From: RH-chloro-G1 sp003670575
Lineage (GTDB): Bacteria > Chloroflexota > Dehalococcoidia > UBA2979
Length of the DNA: 33,929 bases
Reading direction: 5' to 3'
Assembly: GCA_947499615.1 (NCBI GenBank)
Contig: CANMOP010000020.1
Span: 1 to 33,929, forward strand
Each line of letters starts with the position of its first letter. Position 1 is the first letter of the stretch. Positions 16,921 to 24,839 of this stretch are shown piece by piece. The notes under the pieces are model-generated. The model had not been told where the DNA came from. It made no database searches and saw nothing but the letters and a program-made list of their open reading frames with translations. The position numbers and the translations under genes were made by a program.

Positions 16921-17682
16921 CTAACGTCGCGCGGAACTCCCGTGCGGCGGGCGTGCCGCCGTGTAGATCGATACGTGTTTTGTGGCCTGCTCCGTGAACG
17001 GTTCCGCGTCCCAGTCTGACCAACGAGTGCTGAGTCGCAGACCCGCAGACCTCGCCATGAGGTCGAGTTCCGACGGCGATGGCACTCGCAGGTCTAGCGG
17101 GAACCGACGGACGCCGCCGATGCCGACTCCCGCGTAGTCCAACGTGATGTTCTGAGTCTCGTGCGGGCGCTGGGTGGCCTCGCTGCGTGTGGCATCGCTG
17201 TGCGCTCGCGTCTTTACGCCCCGCCGGGTGGTGGGGTACTCGTGTTGGTTGAGCAGAAACCCCTCGAGGACGAACGAGCCGCCGGGAGAGAGATGCTCCG
17301 CAACGCGCTGAACACAGCGCATCTGTTCCTCGCGCGTGCGCAGCATATAGAAGGTATTGAACACGACGTACACCAGGTCGAAGCGCCCGACCACTGACAC
17401 GTCGGCGAACGAGCCCATCGTGACCTTGATGTCCGCGCCACCAGGCTTCGCGCGCAGTTGGTCGACCATCTCCGGCGAGATGTCGATGCCCTCGACGGGT
17501 AGGCCGCGAGCGGCGAGTGGGAGCGCGACTCGGCCGGTGCCGATACCCAACTCCAGCACGCGACCGCCACTGGCAAGCATCGCGAGCGCATCGATCATGC
17601 GCTCGTCGCAGGCCGGCGTATCCTCGTCGTAGACCCCCGCAGCGCGCTGGCCGTACAGGCTGCCATCGTCGGTGGTCGGCAT
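16921..17682 (-). CDS. Class I SAM-dependent methyltransferase
   Basis: A 253-residue protein with motif I RVLELGIGTGR (41-51), motif II VEGIDISPEMVDQLR, DLVYVVFNTFYML near motif IV, and LSPGGSFVLEGF. It fits the Methyltransf_25 type of cytoplasmic small-molecule methyltransferases. ATG 17682 is chosen because MPTTDDGSLYG fits the family start; an AGAAGG lies 11 nt upstream. The C-terminal third (PSPSELDLMARSAGLRL) is the usual lid region. It is a monocistronic gene. The acceptor substrate cannot be predicted. Confidence 0.85.
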   Translation of the reverse strand: MPTTDDGSLYGQRAAGVYDEDTPACDERMIDALAMLASGGRVLELGIGTGRVALPLAARGLPVEGIDISPEMVDQLRAKPGGADIKVTMGSFADVSVVGRFDLVYVVFNTFYMLRTREEQMRCVQRVAEHLSPGGSFVLEGFLLNQHEYPTTRRGVKTRAHSDATRSEATQRPHETQNITLDYAGVGIGGVRRFPLDLRVPSPSELDLMARSAGLRLSTRWSDWDAEPFTEQATKHVSIYTAARPPHGSSARR

Positions 17683-18145
17683 CGGGTCGCGGACCTTCTT
17701 CCGGTGAGTGAACGGACAGTGATCCGATCGTGCGACGGATGTTCGTGCGTACGACGAATATAGATGGAGTGCGCGGGCGACGCACACCTTGTCGGAACGC
17801 ATGCGGCGTCGGTCTCGCGCACCCGAGGCAGTTCGACCTGACGACGGCGAGCATCGTGGGCATCAACGCCGTGTGTGATGCCGGTTTGCTCACCTCGGGG
17901 CGCCTGTGGCTCTTCGTTGGGCTCGGGACGGACACCGGCGGATCGATGCGCGGCCGATCCCGAGCCCGACGATGCGATTGGCCTCGGAGGGCCGCGGCGG
18001 TCTTCTGGATGGTGTCAAACGCTCGGCGCGTCGCGCGCTGCTGGGGCGGGTGAGTATGATGTTGAGCGAGCGAGGCGTGATCAGGCTGCGGCGCGCTCTC
18101 CGGAATCCTCGGTCGCAGCGTTGCGGTAGGCGGAGGCTCAGTCGA
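17683..18145. other. Gene-free region between methyltransferase and zinc-ribbon genes
   Basis: No recognisable gene. An in-frame extension of the zinc-ribbon gene reaches back to 17906 but is arginine-rich and non-homologous. The divergent promoters of the flanking genes are presumably here; none stands out. Confidence 0.4.
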
Positions 18146-18337
18146 ATGGTTCATCATCGCCCCGATAGCGGGAGACTCGAGTGCCACGGCTGCGGGGCAC
18201 AGCACGTGGTCAAGAAGAGCCGCGTCCCAGAACGGCGTGATGGTGTGATGGGCTGCCCATCCTGCGGCGTGCCGTTTATCGAGTGGACTGGGCCGGTCGC
18301 CTACGCGGTGGTCGTCGGGTCGACCGATCCAGCGTAG
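18146..18337 (+). CDS. Small zinc-ribbon protein
   Basis: A 63-residue protein with two CxxC knuckles, C13/C16 in LECHGCGAQH and C37/C40 in MGCPSCGVPF, spaced as in a single zinc ribbon. A conserved-looking FIEWTGPVAYAV tail follows. Similar tiny zinc-ribbon proteins occur in many bacteria without known function; they may bind nucleic acid or protein. ATG 18146 is chosen because GGAGG lies 9 nt upstream (18132-18136). It is on the same strand as the desaturase, 181 bp upstream of it, with a promoter-like site in between. Confidence 0.6.
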   Translation: MVHHRPDSGRLECHGCGAQHVVKKSRVPERRDGVMGCPSCGVPFIEWTGPVAYAVVVGSTDPA

Positions 18338-18434
18338 TCGCCGGGTCTCCAGCCGCGAGGTGCTCGCGCTCGTCGAGGCCTGAGCCGACACTGCGGCTCC
18401 GCCGTGGTTCAGCACGCCGGCACGCCAAGCCAGA

Positions 18435-18452
18435 TATACTGCGAGGCGCAGT
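18435..18452 (+). promoter_or_regulatory. -10-like box overlapping a dyad, desaturase promoter
   Basis: TATACT at 18435-18440 resembles a -10 box. Its last bases are part of the perfect dyad ACTGCG-AGG-CGCAGT (18438-18452), which would lie at the transcription start and could be an operator. The desaturase start codon is 67 nt downstream. No clear -35 box is seen. Confidence 0.35.
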
Positions 18453-18518
18453 AACCCGCCCGCGACCTACGGAGCGGTCAACCGACCGCCACCAGTCGGC
18501 ATACACGAGGGACAACCC

Positions 18519-19577
18519 GTGCCACCTACCAACGACGTGAACTCCGCGGGGGAAGCCTACCGGCGCCTCGACACGTATCCCGAGTTGAAGCAGCGTATCC
18601 GCGCCGCGGGGCTGTTGGATCTGCAGCCGCGCTACTACGCGTTGAAGATCACGCTGACCCTCGGCGTGCTCGCGATCCTGTTCGCCCTGACGTACCAGGT
18701 CGACGGCTGGATGAGTCTGGCTGTGGCGGCCGTGCAGGGGGTCATGTTCACCCAGGTCGCGATGCTCGGGCACGATCTGCAGCATCGACAGGTGGTCCGC
18801 AAGCGCGCGCTCGTCAGCCTGTTCGGGGTGGCGCTCGGCGACTTCCTGCTCGGTGTGAGCTATTCGTGGTGGTCATCGAAGCACAACGCACATCACGGCA
18901 ACCCAAACCGCGTCGGATCCGACCCCGACATCGATTTCCCGGTCCTCGCCTTCTCCGAGGAGCAGCTCGCGGAGAAGCGCCCGGCGCTGCACTGGCTGCT
19001 GGCGCGACAGGCGTACCTGTTCTTCCCGTTCTCCACGCTGCAAGCGGTCAACATGCAACTGATGGCGTTCGATCATGCCTTCCGTGAGCGGCCCGCTCAC
19101 CGCGTGTGGGAGGCTACCGCGCTCATTGCACATGTCGCGCTGTACGTGGTCTTGCTGGCCCATCTTGGATGGTTGATGGCGATCGCCAGCTTCATGGTGC
19201 AGATGGGCGTGGCCGGGCTGTACAACGGCATTGTGTTTGCGCCGAATCACAAGGGCATGGTCATGTTCGGCCGCGACGAGGAGCCTGACTTCGCGACCAT
19301 GCAGGTGCTGTCCAGTCGAAACGTGTACGGCCATCCCATCACCGACTTTGTGTACGGTGGCCTCAACTACCAGATCGAGCACCACCTCTTTCCCACTATG
19401 CCGCGAAACAACCTGCACCGCGCGCAACCGATGGTTCGCGAGTACTGCGCGCAAAACGGCTTGCCGTACGTCGAGGAGAGCGCGACCGGTTCGATCCGCG
19501 CCATCTTGAGCCACCTGCACGAGGTGTCCGCCGGCCTCCGAACGCCGCGACGAAACTCGCCGTCCGAGGCGTCCTAG
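18519..19577 (+). CDS. Fatty acid desaturase (acyl-lipid type)
   Basis: Membrane di-iron desaturase of 352 residues that introduces a double bond into fatty acyl chains using O2 and an electron donor. All three histidine boxes are present: HDLQH (85-89), HNAHH (122-126) and QIEHH (285-289). The QxxHH third box is typical of front-end delta-6-like desaturases and bacterial DesA3-type acyl-lipid enzymes. Four or more membrane helices flank the boxes. There is no fused cytochrome b5 domain. GTG 18519 follows GAGGG by 7 nt. It is transcribed alone, convergent with CoA-transferase pair 3 with a strong hairpin between them. The regiospecificity is not determined. Confidence 0.92.
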   Translation: MPPTNDVNSAGEAYRRLDTYPELKQRIRAAGLLDLQPRYYALKITLTLGVLAILFALTYQVDGWMSLAVAAVQGVMFTQVAMLGHDLQHRQVVRKRALVSLFGVALGDFLLGVSYSWWSSKHNAHHGNPNRVGSDPDIDFPVLAFSEEQLAEKRPALHWLLARQAYLFFPFSTLQAVNMQLMAFDHAFRERPAHRVWEATALIAHVALYVVLLAHLGWLMAIASFMVQMGVAGLYNGIVFAPNHKGMVMFGRDEEPDFATMQVLSSRNVYGHPITDFVYGGLNYQIEHHLFPTMPRNNLHRAQPMVREYCAQNGLPYVEESATGSIRAILSHLHEVSAGLRTPRRNSPSEAS

Positions 19578-19704
19578 TTCCCCGCCGGGCTTCCCGCATG
19601 AGTCGATTGCACTCGCGAGCGTCCTGAACGGACTCGGTCGCGATCGGTCGACGAGCATCTTGAGCCCCGTGTTGGACGCGCTCGTGCTCGCGGGGAACGG
19701 AGAA

Positions 19705-19722
19705 GCCCGCCTTGCGGCGGGC
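19705..19722. terminator. Strong GC-rich hairpin terminator
   Basis: GCCCGCC (19705-19711), loop TTGC, GGCGGGC (19716-19722) is a perfect stem. On the minus strand it is followed by TTCTCC, so it best serves the minus-strand CoA-transferase pair 3 ending at 19767. It also faces the convergent desaturase gene. Confidence 0.75.
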
Positions 19723-19766
19723 CTCCCCCTCGATCGTGCGAACGTCGGGTGCGTGTTGCTGAGGTG

Positions 19767-21020
19767 CTACACCACTCCCGCGGCGCGCAACTGCGCGAGC
19801 CGCGCGGCATCGATGCCGACCGAGCCGAGCACGTCCGCGTTGTCCTCGCCAATCAGCGGTGCACGTCGATAGATGTTCTGCGGGGTGGCGCTGAACACGG
19901 CTCCGGCTCCCGGGTAGGTGAACGTCTCGCCCAGCTCCGGGTGCTCCACATCGATGAAGAAGCCGCGCTCCCGGAAGTGCACGTCCTCCAGCAAGTCATC
20001 AGGCGCGCGCACGACGCCCCACGGCATCCCGGCGATCTCCTGCGCGGCGACGAAGGACACCTCGGCGGGGACGGTCTTCACGAACGCGGCGATCTGGCCG
20101 CGAATGTGGTCCGTGTTCGCCTGCATGACCTCTGGGTCGAGGTACTTGAAGTCCTCTAGGTCGCCCGCCTGACCTGCCTCCGCCATCACCTCCACGAACG
20201 CGCGGAAGGAGGAGCTGAGGCCGCCGCCCATGTTCACGTACCGACCGTCGCCAGTGGGGATCTGTGAGGGTGCTGTGGGCCGGACGCCCGCATGGCGACC
20301 GGTTTGTCGCTGCACCACCTGGTGGGTGTAAATCCAGTTCGGCACGTGCATCTCGGTGGTCAGCGCTGCCGAGTCGTGCGCTGAGACGTCGAGGTGCTGG
20401 CCCTCCCCGCTCACGGAGCGGTAGTAGAGCGCGGCCATGGTGGCGATGTACGCGTAGTGCGCGCCCATGTGGTAGCCGTTGCCGCCGCCGGGCGCGATTG
20501 GGCGTCGCTCCGGGTCATCGACCTCGTCATACCCGCAGGCGGCCATCTGTCCGCCTGCGGCGAGGTGCAGCATGTCTGTCATCTGGTATCCGGCCCACGG
20601 GCCTTCCTGCCCGAAGTCCGTGAGCGAGCACATGATCAGGCCCGGGTTCTCCGCTGCCAGCGACTCGTAGCCGAGGCCCAGCGCGGCGAGCGCACCGGGG
20701 GGCATCGTCTCCAGGATGACGTCGGCCGTCCGCGCGAGTCGACGGAACAGTTCGCGCCCTTCTTCCTGCGTGAGGTCGAGGGTGACGGACTTCTTGCTGG
20801 TGTTGTAGTGCCAGAAGTAGAGCGAGCGGTTGGGGTCCTCGACATCCTTGTAGAACGGGCCGATCTGACGCTCGGCCACCCCTGCTGGCGGCTCGATCTT
20901 GACCACGTCCGCGCCGAAGTCGGCCATGAGCTTGCCGCACCACTGACCGATGCTGTTTGAGAGTTCAAGGACGCGCACACCGGCCAACGAACCGGCGGCT
21001 GCGGATTGCTGAGTCGTCAT
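19767..21020 (-). CDS. CaiB/BaiF CoA-transferase, type B subunit (pair 3)
   Basis: Family III CoA-transferase of 417 residues. It has GQWCGKLMADFGADVVKIEP (25-44), then FWHYNTSKKSVTLD, MCSLTDFGQEGPW, IAPGGGNGYHMGAHYAYIA, and the putative catalytic D211 in GEGQHLDVSAHDSAALTTE. The C-terminus carries YRRAPLIGEDNADVL. ATG 21020 lies 9 nt after GGAGG; an in-frame ATG at 21026 is too close to that site. It is very similar to the B subunit at 10033-11292. It follows its A gene by 69 bp rather than overlapping, so coupling is looser than in pairs 1 and 2. The stop is followed by a strong terminator. Confidence 0.92.
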   Translation of the reverse strand: MTTQQSAAAGSLAGVRVLELSNSIGQWCGKLMADFGADVVKIEPPAGVAERQIGPFYKDVEDPNRSLYFWHYNTSKKSVTLDLTQEEGRELFRRLARTADVILETMPPGALAALGLGYESLAAENPGLIMCSLTDFGQEGPWAGYQMTDMLHLAAGGQMAACGYDEVDDPERRPIAPGGGNGYHMGAHYAYIATMAALYYRSVSGEGQHLDVSAHDSAALTTEMHVPNWIYTHQVVQRQTGRHAGVRPTAPSQIPTGDGRYVNMGGGLSSSFRAFVEVMAEAGQAGDLEDFKYLDPEVMQANTDHIRGQIAAFVKTVPAEVSFVAAQEIAGMPWGVVRAPDDLLEDVHFRERGFFIDVEHPELGETFTYPGAGAVFSATPQNIYRRAPLIGEDNADVLGSVGIDAARLAQLRAAGVV

Positions 21021-21089
21021 GGACATCTGCCTCCAGAGCGGCCGGCTCGCGAGAGAGCAGGCCGCCGTCATCGCAGTCGGATCAGTCGG

Positions 21090-22448
21090 TTAGCCGACCT
21101 TCTCCGTCTCGAGTGCCTCGATGAGGTACGGCTCGACCGGAACGGACTTCGGCCAGAGGGTGTTGTTCGCATACCCCTCGCGGACTTCGTCACGGGTCAG
21201 ACCCAGCATCCCACAGAGGATTTCGATGTTGTGCTCCCCACAGATCGGGGCGCCGCGATCTACCGGCGTGGGTGTCTTCGACATTTGCCACGGCGCGTGC
21301 TGGATTGGCCAGCTGCCGAGGATCGGGTGCGACGCTTCCTCGTACATGCCGCGAGCGCGCAGCTGCGGGTCATGCTCCACGCGGTCCTCGCTGCTTTGGA
21401 CTGCCATCGCGGGCACTCCTGCGGTCTGCAGCATGTCGGTCAGCGCGTACTTCTCCGTGTGCTCGGCCCAGGCCTGGATGTGCTCATCCATCTCCTCCTG
21501 GTGGTCGAGGCGCCCATCGAGGGTGTCGAAGCGCGCATCGGCCCAGGCGGGGTTGCCCATGGCCTGCTTCAACTTCTGCCACTGCGCGTCCGTCTGGCAG
21601 ACGATAGCCACCCAGTCGTTGTGCCCGCCGCCGAGCGCCCGGTACGAGTTGTGCGGCGCGCAGATCGGTCCGCGGTAGTTGTTCACCTTCGGGGTTCCGG
21701 GCCACACGCTGCGGTCGCCGGGCGGGAAGCCCTCGCGGCGGGAGCCTCGACCGTTCACGGTGAGGTCGATCAGCGCCGGTCCCAGCAGCGTCATCGCCGC
21801 GGCCACCTGAGAGAGGTCGACGTGTTGGCCCTCGCCGGTTCGTGTCCGGTGCTGCAGCGCGGTCATTGCGCCAATCGCGCCATACATGCCGCCGGTGTCG
21901 TCCATGTAGGACCAACCCCAGCCCGCCGGTGGCTTATCGGGAACGCCGGAGATATACGTCAGGCCGGAAAGCGCCTGCACGGATGGGCCCATGGTCTGGA
22001 AGTGGGCCCGCGGGCCGGTGTGGCCGTAGCCCGCCATGGAGACGTAGATGATGTCCGGCTTGAGCGCCTGCATCTCCGGGAACGAGAGCCCCCACGACTT
22101 CAACACGCCGGCGCTGAAGTTCTCGATCACGATGTCCGCTTGCGAGATCAACTTCTTGGCGAGATCGAGGCCGAGCGGCGAGCGCAGGTTCATGGTCACG
22201 CTGCGCTTCATCGCGTGCATGTCGTTGAAGTGGCCGTCCGAGTTCATCGACCGCGGGATGCCGTCAGGCGTGGAGCCCATGCCGGGGACGTCGCGAACCA
22301 CGCGCCCGGTGGAGCCGCCGATGGCCGGGTCAGGCCACTCCACCTTGATCACGTCGGCGCCCAGCAGGGCGAGCCACCTCGCCGCCCACGGTCCGGCGCG
22401 AACCCACGTGAAATCAACCACCCGGAGCCCTTCGAGGGGTCGAGTCAT
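21090..22448 (-). CDS. CaiB/BaiF CoA-transferase, type A subunit (pair 3)
   Basis: Family III CoA-transferase of 452 residues. It shares with the A subunit at 8624-10036 the stretches DFTWVRAGPWAARWLALLG (12-30), KPDIIYVSMAGYGHTG, AGWGWSYMDDTGGMYGA and NGRGSRREGFPPGDR. The putative catalytic aspartate is D211 in GEGQHVDLSQVAAAMTLLG. The insert around residues 42-75 (with STGRVVRDVPG) distinguishes this type from ordinary CaiB proteins. ATG 22448 has GAGGAG 8 nt upstream. Upstream lies a TATAAT box overlapped by a TTGTAGG/CCTACAA dyad, so this pair is probably regulated. A succinyl-CoA or similar donor and a hydrophobic acid acceptor are plausible by analogy with BbsEF, not shown. Confidence 0.92.
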   Translation of the reverse strand: MTRPLEGLRVVDFTWVRAGPWAARWLALLGADVIKVEWPDPAIGGSTGRVVRDVPGMGSTPDGIPRSMNSDGHFNDMHAMKRSVTMNLRSPLGLDLAKKLISQADIVIENFSAGVLKSWGLSFPEMQALKPDIIYVSMAGYGHTGPRAHFQTMGPSVQALSGLTYISGVPDKPPAGWGWSYMDDTGGMYGAIGAMTALQHRTRTGEGQHVDLSQVAAAMTLLGPALIDLTVNGRGSRREGFPPGDRSVWPGTPKVNNYRGPICAPHNSYRALGGGHNDWVAIVCQTDAQWQKLKQAMGNPAWADARFDTLDGRLDHQEEMDEHIQAWAEHTEKYALTDMLQTAGVPAMAVQSSEDRVEHDPQLRARGMYEEASHPILGSWPIQHAPWQMSKTPTPVDRGAPICGEHNIEILCGMLGLTRDEVREGYANNTLWPKSVPVEPYLIEALETEKVG

Positions 22449-22510
22449 CTGGCATCTCCTCTCGTGCAGTTGATGTGCCCTCGTGAACCTCGGTGGTCGG
22501 GGGCGCCGGA

Positions 22511-22542
22511 ATTATACTTGTAGGGCAGTCGAATTCCTACAA
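22511..22542 (-). promoter_or_regulatory. Promoter with overlapping palindromic operator, CoA-transferase pair 3
   Basis: The minus strand carries a perfect TATAAT -10 box (22516-22511). Immediately upstream is a perfect dyad TTGTAGG-N11-CCTACAA (arms 22518-22524 and 22536-22542) that covers the -10/-35 spacer. This arrangement suits repression by a dimeric regulator. No good -35 hexamer was found, which could mean an activator is needed. The start codon is about 63 nt downstream. Confidence 0.5.
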
Positions 22543-22558
22543 CAACCGTGGCTAGCCG

Positions 22559-22598
22559 CACATAGAGGTGCCGGACGGATCTTCGGCGCCTCTATGTG
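22559..22598. repeat. Large near-perfect hairpin
   Basis: Arms of 15 nt at 22559-22573 (CACATAGAGGTGCCG) and 22584-22598 (CGGCGCCTCTATGTG) pair with a single wobble around a 10-nt loop. It directly abuts the 142-bp repeat and shares the GCCCTGAGT half of a further dyad. It could be a terminator, a recombination site or a second small mobile element. Confidence 0.6.
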
Positions 22599-22607
22599 CC
22601 CTGAGTC

Positions 22608-22749
22608 GGTTCCGTCAGAACTCAGGGCTCGGCCCCGAGTTCGGCCAGGAACGTGAGGAGACGCAGCCGCGTTTCGAATCTGAGACCAAGTGACGGGAAG
22701 ACCGGATCAGGCGCCTTATAGGCCATGGGCCCTGAGTTCTGACGGAACC
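22608..22749 (+). mobile_element. MITE-like 142-bp element, copy 1
   Basis: Perfect 21-bp terminal inverted repeats at 22608-22628 and 22729-22749 contain the palindrome TCCGTCAGAACTCAGGGC and its complement. The interior is non-coding and includes TTTCGAATCTGAGACCAAGT and GGCGCCTTATAGGCC, both shared with copy 2. No clear target-site duplication is seen. The size, terminal repeats and lack of an ORF fit a non-autonomous transposable element. Confidence 0.75.
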
Positions 22750-22946
22750 AGACGTACGAGGTACCGGCGCGTGGGACTTGGATGCGCGTACTGGAACTCG
22801 GTGTCCGTCGCCGCGAGGCGGTCGACGCGCTGTTAATTACGCACGTCATTACGCTGGGTGAGGCACCGCTCGTCGAGTCGCTACCACCATCGACGCTGGC
22901 GGCTCATTCGATGCGCTAGCGCCGGGGCGGCAGCGGGGACGGAGGT

Positions 22947-22967
22947 AGTTCTGTCAGAACTCAGGGC
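22947..22967 (+). repeat. Solo terminal repeat of the 142-bp element
   Basis: The segment ends GTTCTGTCAGAACTCAGGGC and is followed by TCGCC. No partner right end is seen within 200 bp. It contains the 13-bp palindrome GTTCTGTCAGAAC. It lies 80 bp upstream of the broken tRNA. Confidence 0.6.
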
Positions 22968-23046
22968 TCGCCGCCAACAACACCCAGCAAACAACGCTGC
23001 GCAAGAGCATATAACTGGACAAAATTTCGCTTTGTTCCCACGTCTG

Positions 23047-23116
23047 TAGCACAGCGCATATGGGATAGTGCTTCCCAAGCAGAGGGTCGCCGGTTCGAAT
23101 CCGGTCTCCCGCTCCA
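23047..23116 (+). tRNA. Broken tRNA-Gly (CCC) gene, 3' part only
   Basis: A good T arm (GCCGG-TTCGAAT-CCGGT, 23089-23105), acceptor 3' strand CTCCCGC, discriminator T and encoded CCA (23114-23116) are present. An anticodon-loop-like TTCCCAA lies at 23072-23078, which would read CCC, glycine. The matching acceptor 5' strand (GCGGGAG) is absent and the D and anticodon stems do not fold properly, so this is a pseudo-tRNA or an attachment-site remnant, not a functional gene. Confidence 0.55.
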
Positions 23117-23130
23117 AATTTGGATCGAGC

Positions 23131-23157
23131 AAGAAGCCCGCCCGTGACGGACTTCTT
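23131..23157 (+). terminator. Hairpin downstream of the broken tRNA
   Basis: AAGAAGCCCG (23131-23140) pairs with CGGACTTCTT (23148-23157) with one mismatch. It sits 15 nt after the CCA, the usual place for a tRNA terminator. Confidence 0.5.
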
Positions 23158-23435
23158 CGTACCTCGGGAGCCGCCGCTTCACGTTCTATTAGTGCTGCCG
23201 ACACCTCTTGATGGACTGCTTTAGGTGCGCATACCCACCCAGGAACTCTGCCGACTGCGCGGGGCCCAGCGTCCACCACCTGCTTTCGAGGCAGAGGGTC
23301 GCAGCCGAATCCGTCGCCCGTTCGAGCCCCTCGTGGCGCAGCTGACCTGGCCGCTTCGGGGACACACGATTGCCCCATCGTCGGCGGGCGTCGCCCAGTT
23401 ACGCCCTAGCCATCGATTGACTTACCCCGCGACAG

Positions 23436-24395
23436 TCACGAGCGTTCCATCGCCAGCTCGAGCAGCTCGGAAGGTCGTTCGGGGTCGTCCGCGTCCACAG
23501 TGGCCAGCATGTTTCCGGTGCTTGCGTCGAAGACGAGGCCCTCGAGCTTCGCCACGAGCGGCGCGTCGTGCTGGTCGATCACGCGGCACCATTCGACCCG
23601 GTAGCTACCAAGAACGGCCCGGATCCGGCCGACCACGCTCCCGGTGACCTGGCCATCATCGTAGGCACTCGCCGTCGCCTCGGCGGTTGCGGCGAAGGCG
23701 AGCTCATCGCCGATGGCCTCGAGCTCGGTCAGATGTAGGGGCTTACCGTCGAGGTGCCCGAGCCACAAGGGATGCCATTCGATCGATGGCAGCGGAGCCC
23801 CATTGGGATCGTCTAACAGCCGCAGGAGCGAGCTCAGCGGGAGCGTGGCGACCGCGTCCATCGTCGGTACGGCATCGTCGCCGAGGTCGCCGCCACGATT
23901 GCCGAGGACAAGCGTGTCGCCCAAGACCGCTGCCCCTTCGAGGTTCAGAACACCACGGCCGAGCACGGGCTGCCGGAGCGCCTTGTAGAGACGCGGTAGC
24001 GCCACGACCCGCGGCTGCAGAGTCTCGTTGTCGATGACCACAATCTGCCGGCGCACGGCGAGGCCGCTATCGGATCCGAACGCCACTAGCCGGCCCCCGA
24101 CGGAGATGATGCACTCGAGATCGAGCTTATCGGCCTTGTTGCCGCGACGGGTATCGAACTGGCGCCGCTGCGCGGGCGAGTGAGGAATGGTGATCGGCTG
24201 GGTGCGCCCTGACGCGGGGTCGACGAGCCCGACGAAACTCGCATCGTCCGAAACCGCTGCAAGCTGGTGGCCGAGCCAGGTGAGCCCGCTCGCGGATCGG
24301 ACATGGGCAGGCCGGTCGAGTGCCTCATCTGCGCCGCCGACGTAGTGCAGTGCGACGCGGCGCACGACCCGACACGTCTGCCGTAGGTTCTCCAC
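23436..24395 (-). CDS. Beta-propeller-like protein (DUF6929/phytase-like esterase type)
   Basis: A 319-residue protein with repeated beta-strand blades: LTWLGHQLAAVSDDASFVGL, ECIISVGGRLVAFGSDSG, NLEGAAVLGDTLVLGNRGG, and ELEAIGDELAFAATAEAT. The N-G-E-G-like NLEGA and KLEGL steps and the SDD motif recall bacterial DUF6929 and phytase-like/SdiA-regulated propellers. No signal peptide is evident, so a cytoplasmic location is likely. The enzymatic role is unknown. GTG 24395 is preferred to ATG 24404 because TACCAT lies exactly 7 nt before it, a leaderless promoter signature, and neither start has a Shine-Dalgarno site. It is the first gene of the accessory island. Confidence 0.7.
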   Translation of the reverse strand: MENLRQTCRVVRRVALHYVGGADEALDRPAHVRSASGLTWLGHQLAAVSDDASFVGLVDPASGRTQPITIPHSPAQRRQFDTRRGNKADKLDLECIISVGGRLVAFGSDSGLAVRRQIVVIDNETLQPRVVALPRLYKALRQPVLGRGVLNLEGAAVLGDTLVLGNRGGDLGDDAVPTMDAVATLPLSSLLRLLDDPNGAPLPSIEWHPLWLGHLDGKPLHLTELEAIGDELAFAATAEATASAYDDGQVTGSVVGRIRAVLGSYRVEWCRVIDQHDAPLVAKLEGLVFDASTGNMLATVDADDPERPSELLELAMERS

Positions 24396-24839
24396 ACGAT
24401 GCATGGTACCGGAGGGCGATGCTGCTCGCACAGGCCCGCGGGGGCGCACGCGCAGGTATCGTGTCTCGTGTCGCGGTGGGCCTGATAATCAGAAGAGAAC
24501 TGAGACCCCTGTTGGTCGTGCCACCATGTGTGGCTCGTGGATGGCGGGAACGTTGGCGCTCTGGGCAAGCCGCTACGTCCATGGCTCCCCCCCCCCCCCG
24601 GCGGTGCACCTTGCGCTCCGTTAGTTGCGGCTTGGCCCGCCCAATCACCCACCTACGCGGACTCACCCGTCGGGCATAATCCCTACCGTCCTCGGTTGGC
24701 GTGCCAGCGCTCGCAGTCGAGAGGCGTGCGCCACGATTCCGCGATTCCGCGATCGTGGGCCATCCGACGCCGCCCCGTTTCGATTCTTGAACCCCCGTCG
24801 CAGATAGGCGGTGCCCCACACATCCCAGTCCACGATCGA
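24396..24839. other. Gene-free region with a 13-C homopolymer
   Basis: No gene is supported. A run of 13 C residues lies at 24587-24599. Such tracts are prone to sequencing error and slippage. No coding frame with homology crosses it. Confidence 0.5.

Larger units (their letters stand above)
22449..23435. other. Long gene-free region: promoter, hairpin, repeats, tRNA fragment
   Basis: No protein-coding gene is supported in this 1-kb stretch. It holds the pair 3 promoter (22511-22542), a large hairpin (22559-22598), a full 142-bp repeat (22608-22749), a solo repeat end (22947-22967), a broken tRNA (23047-23116) and a hairpin (23131-23157). It looks like the left boundary of an accessory island. 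Nothing is recognised in 23158-23435. Confidence 0.6.

Noticed and set aside
17906..18145. 80-residue extension of the zinc-ribbon protein
   Set aside because: Composition is arginine-rich without homology, and a good GGAGG site lies before ATG 18146.
15710..18415. Minus-strand open frame of about 900 codons
   Set aside because: It is antisense to the dienelactone hydrolase and zinc-ribbon genes, in another frame of the MFS and methyltransferase genes, arginine- and proline-rich, and matches no family. Long antisense frames are expected at this GC content.
22670..22700. T-loop-like TTCGAATC inside the 142-bp repeat as a tRNA relic
   Set aside because: The flanking bases do not form a 5-bp T stem and no acceptor or CCA follows.
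23047..23116. Functional tRNA-Gly
   Set aside because: The acceptor 5' strand and proper D and anticodon stems are missing.
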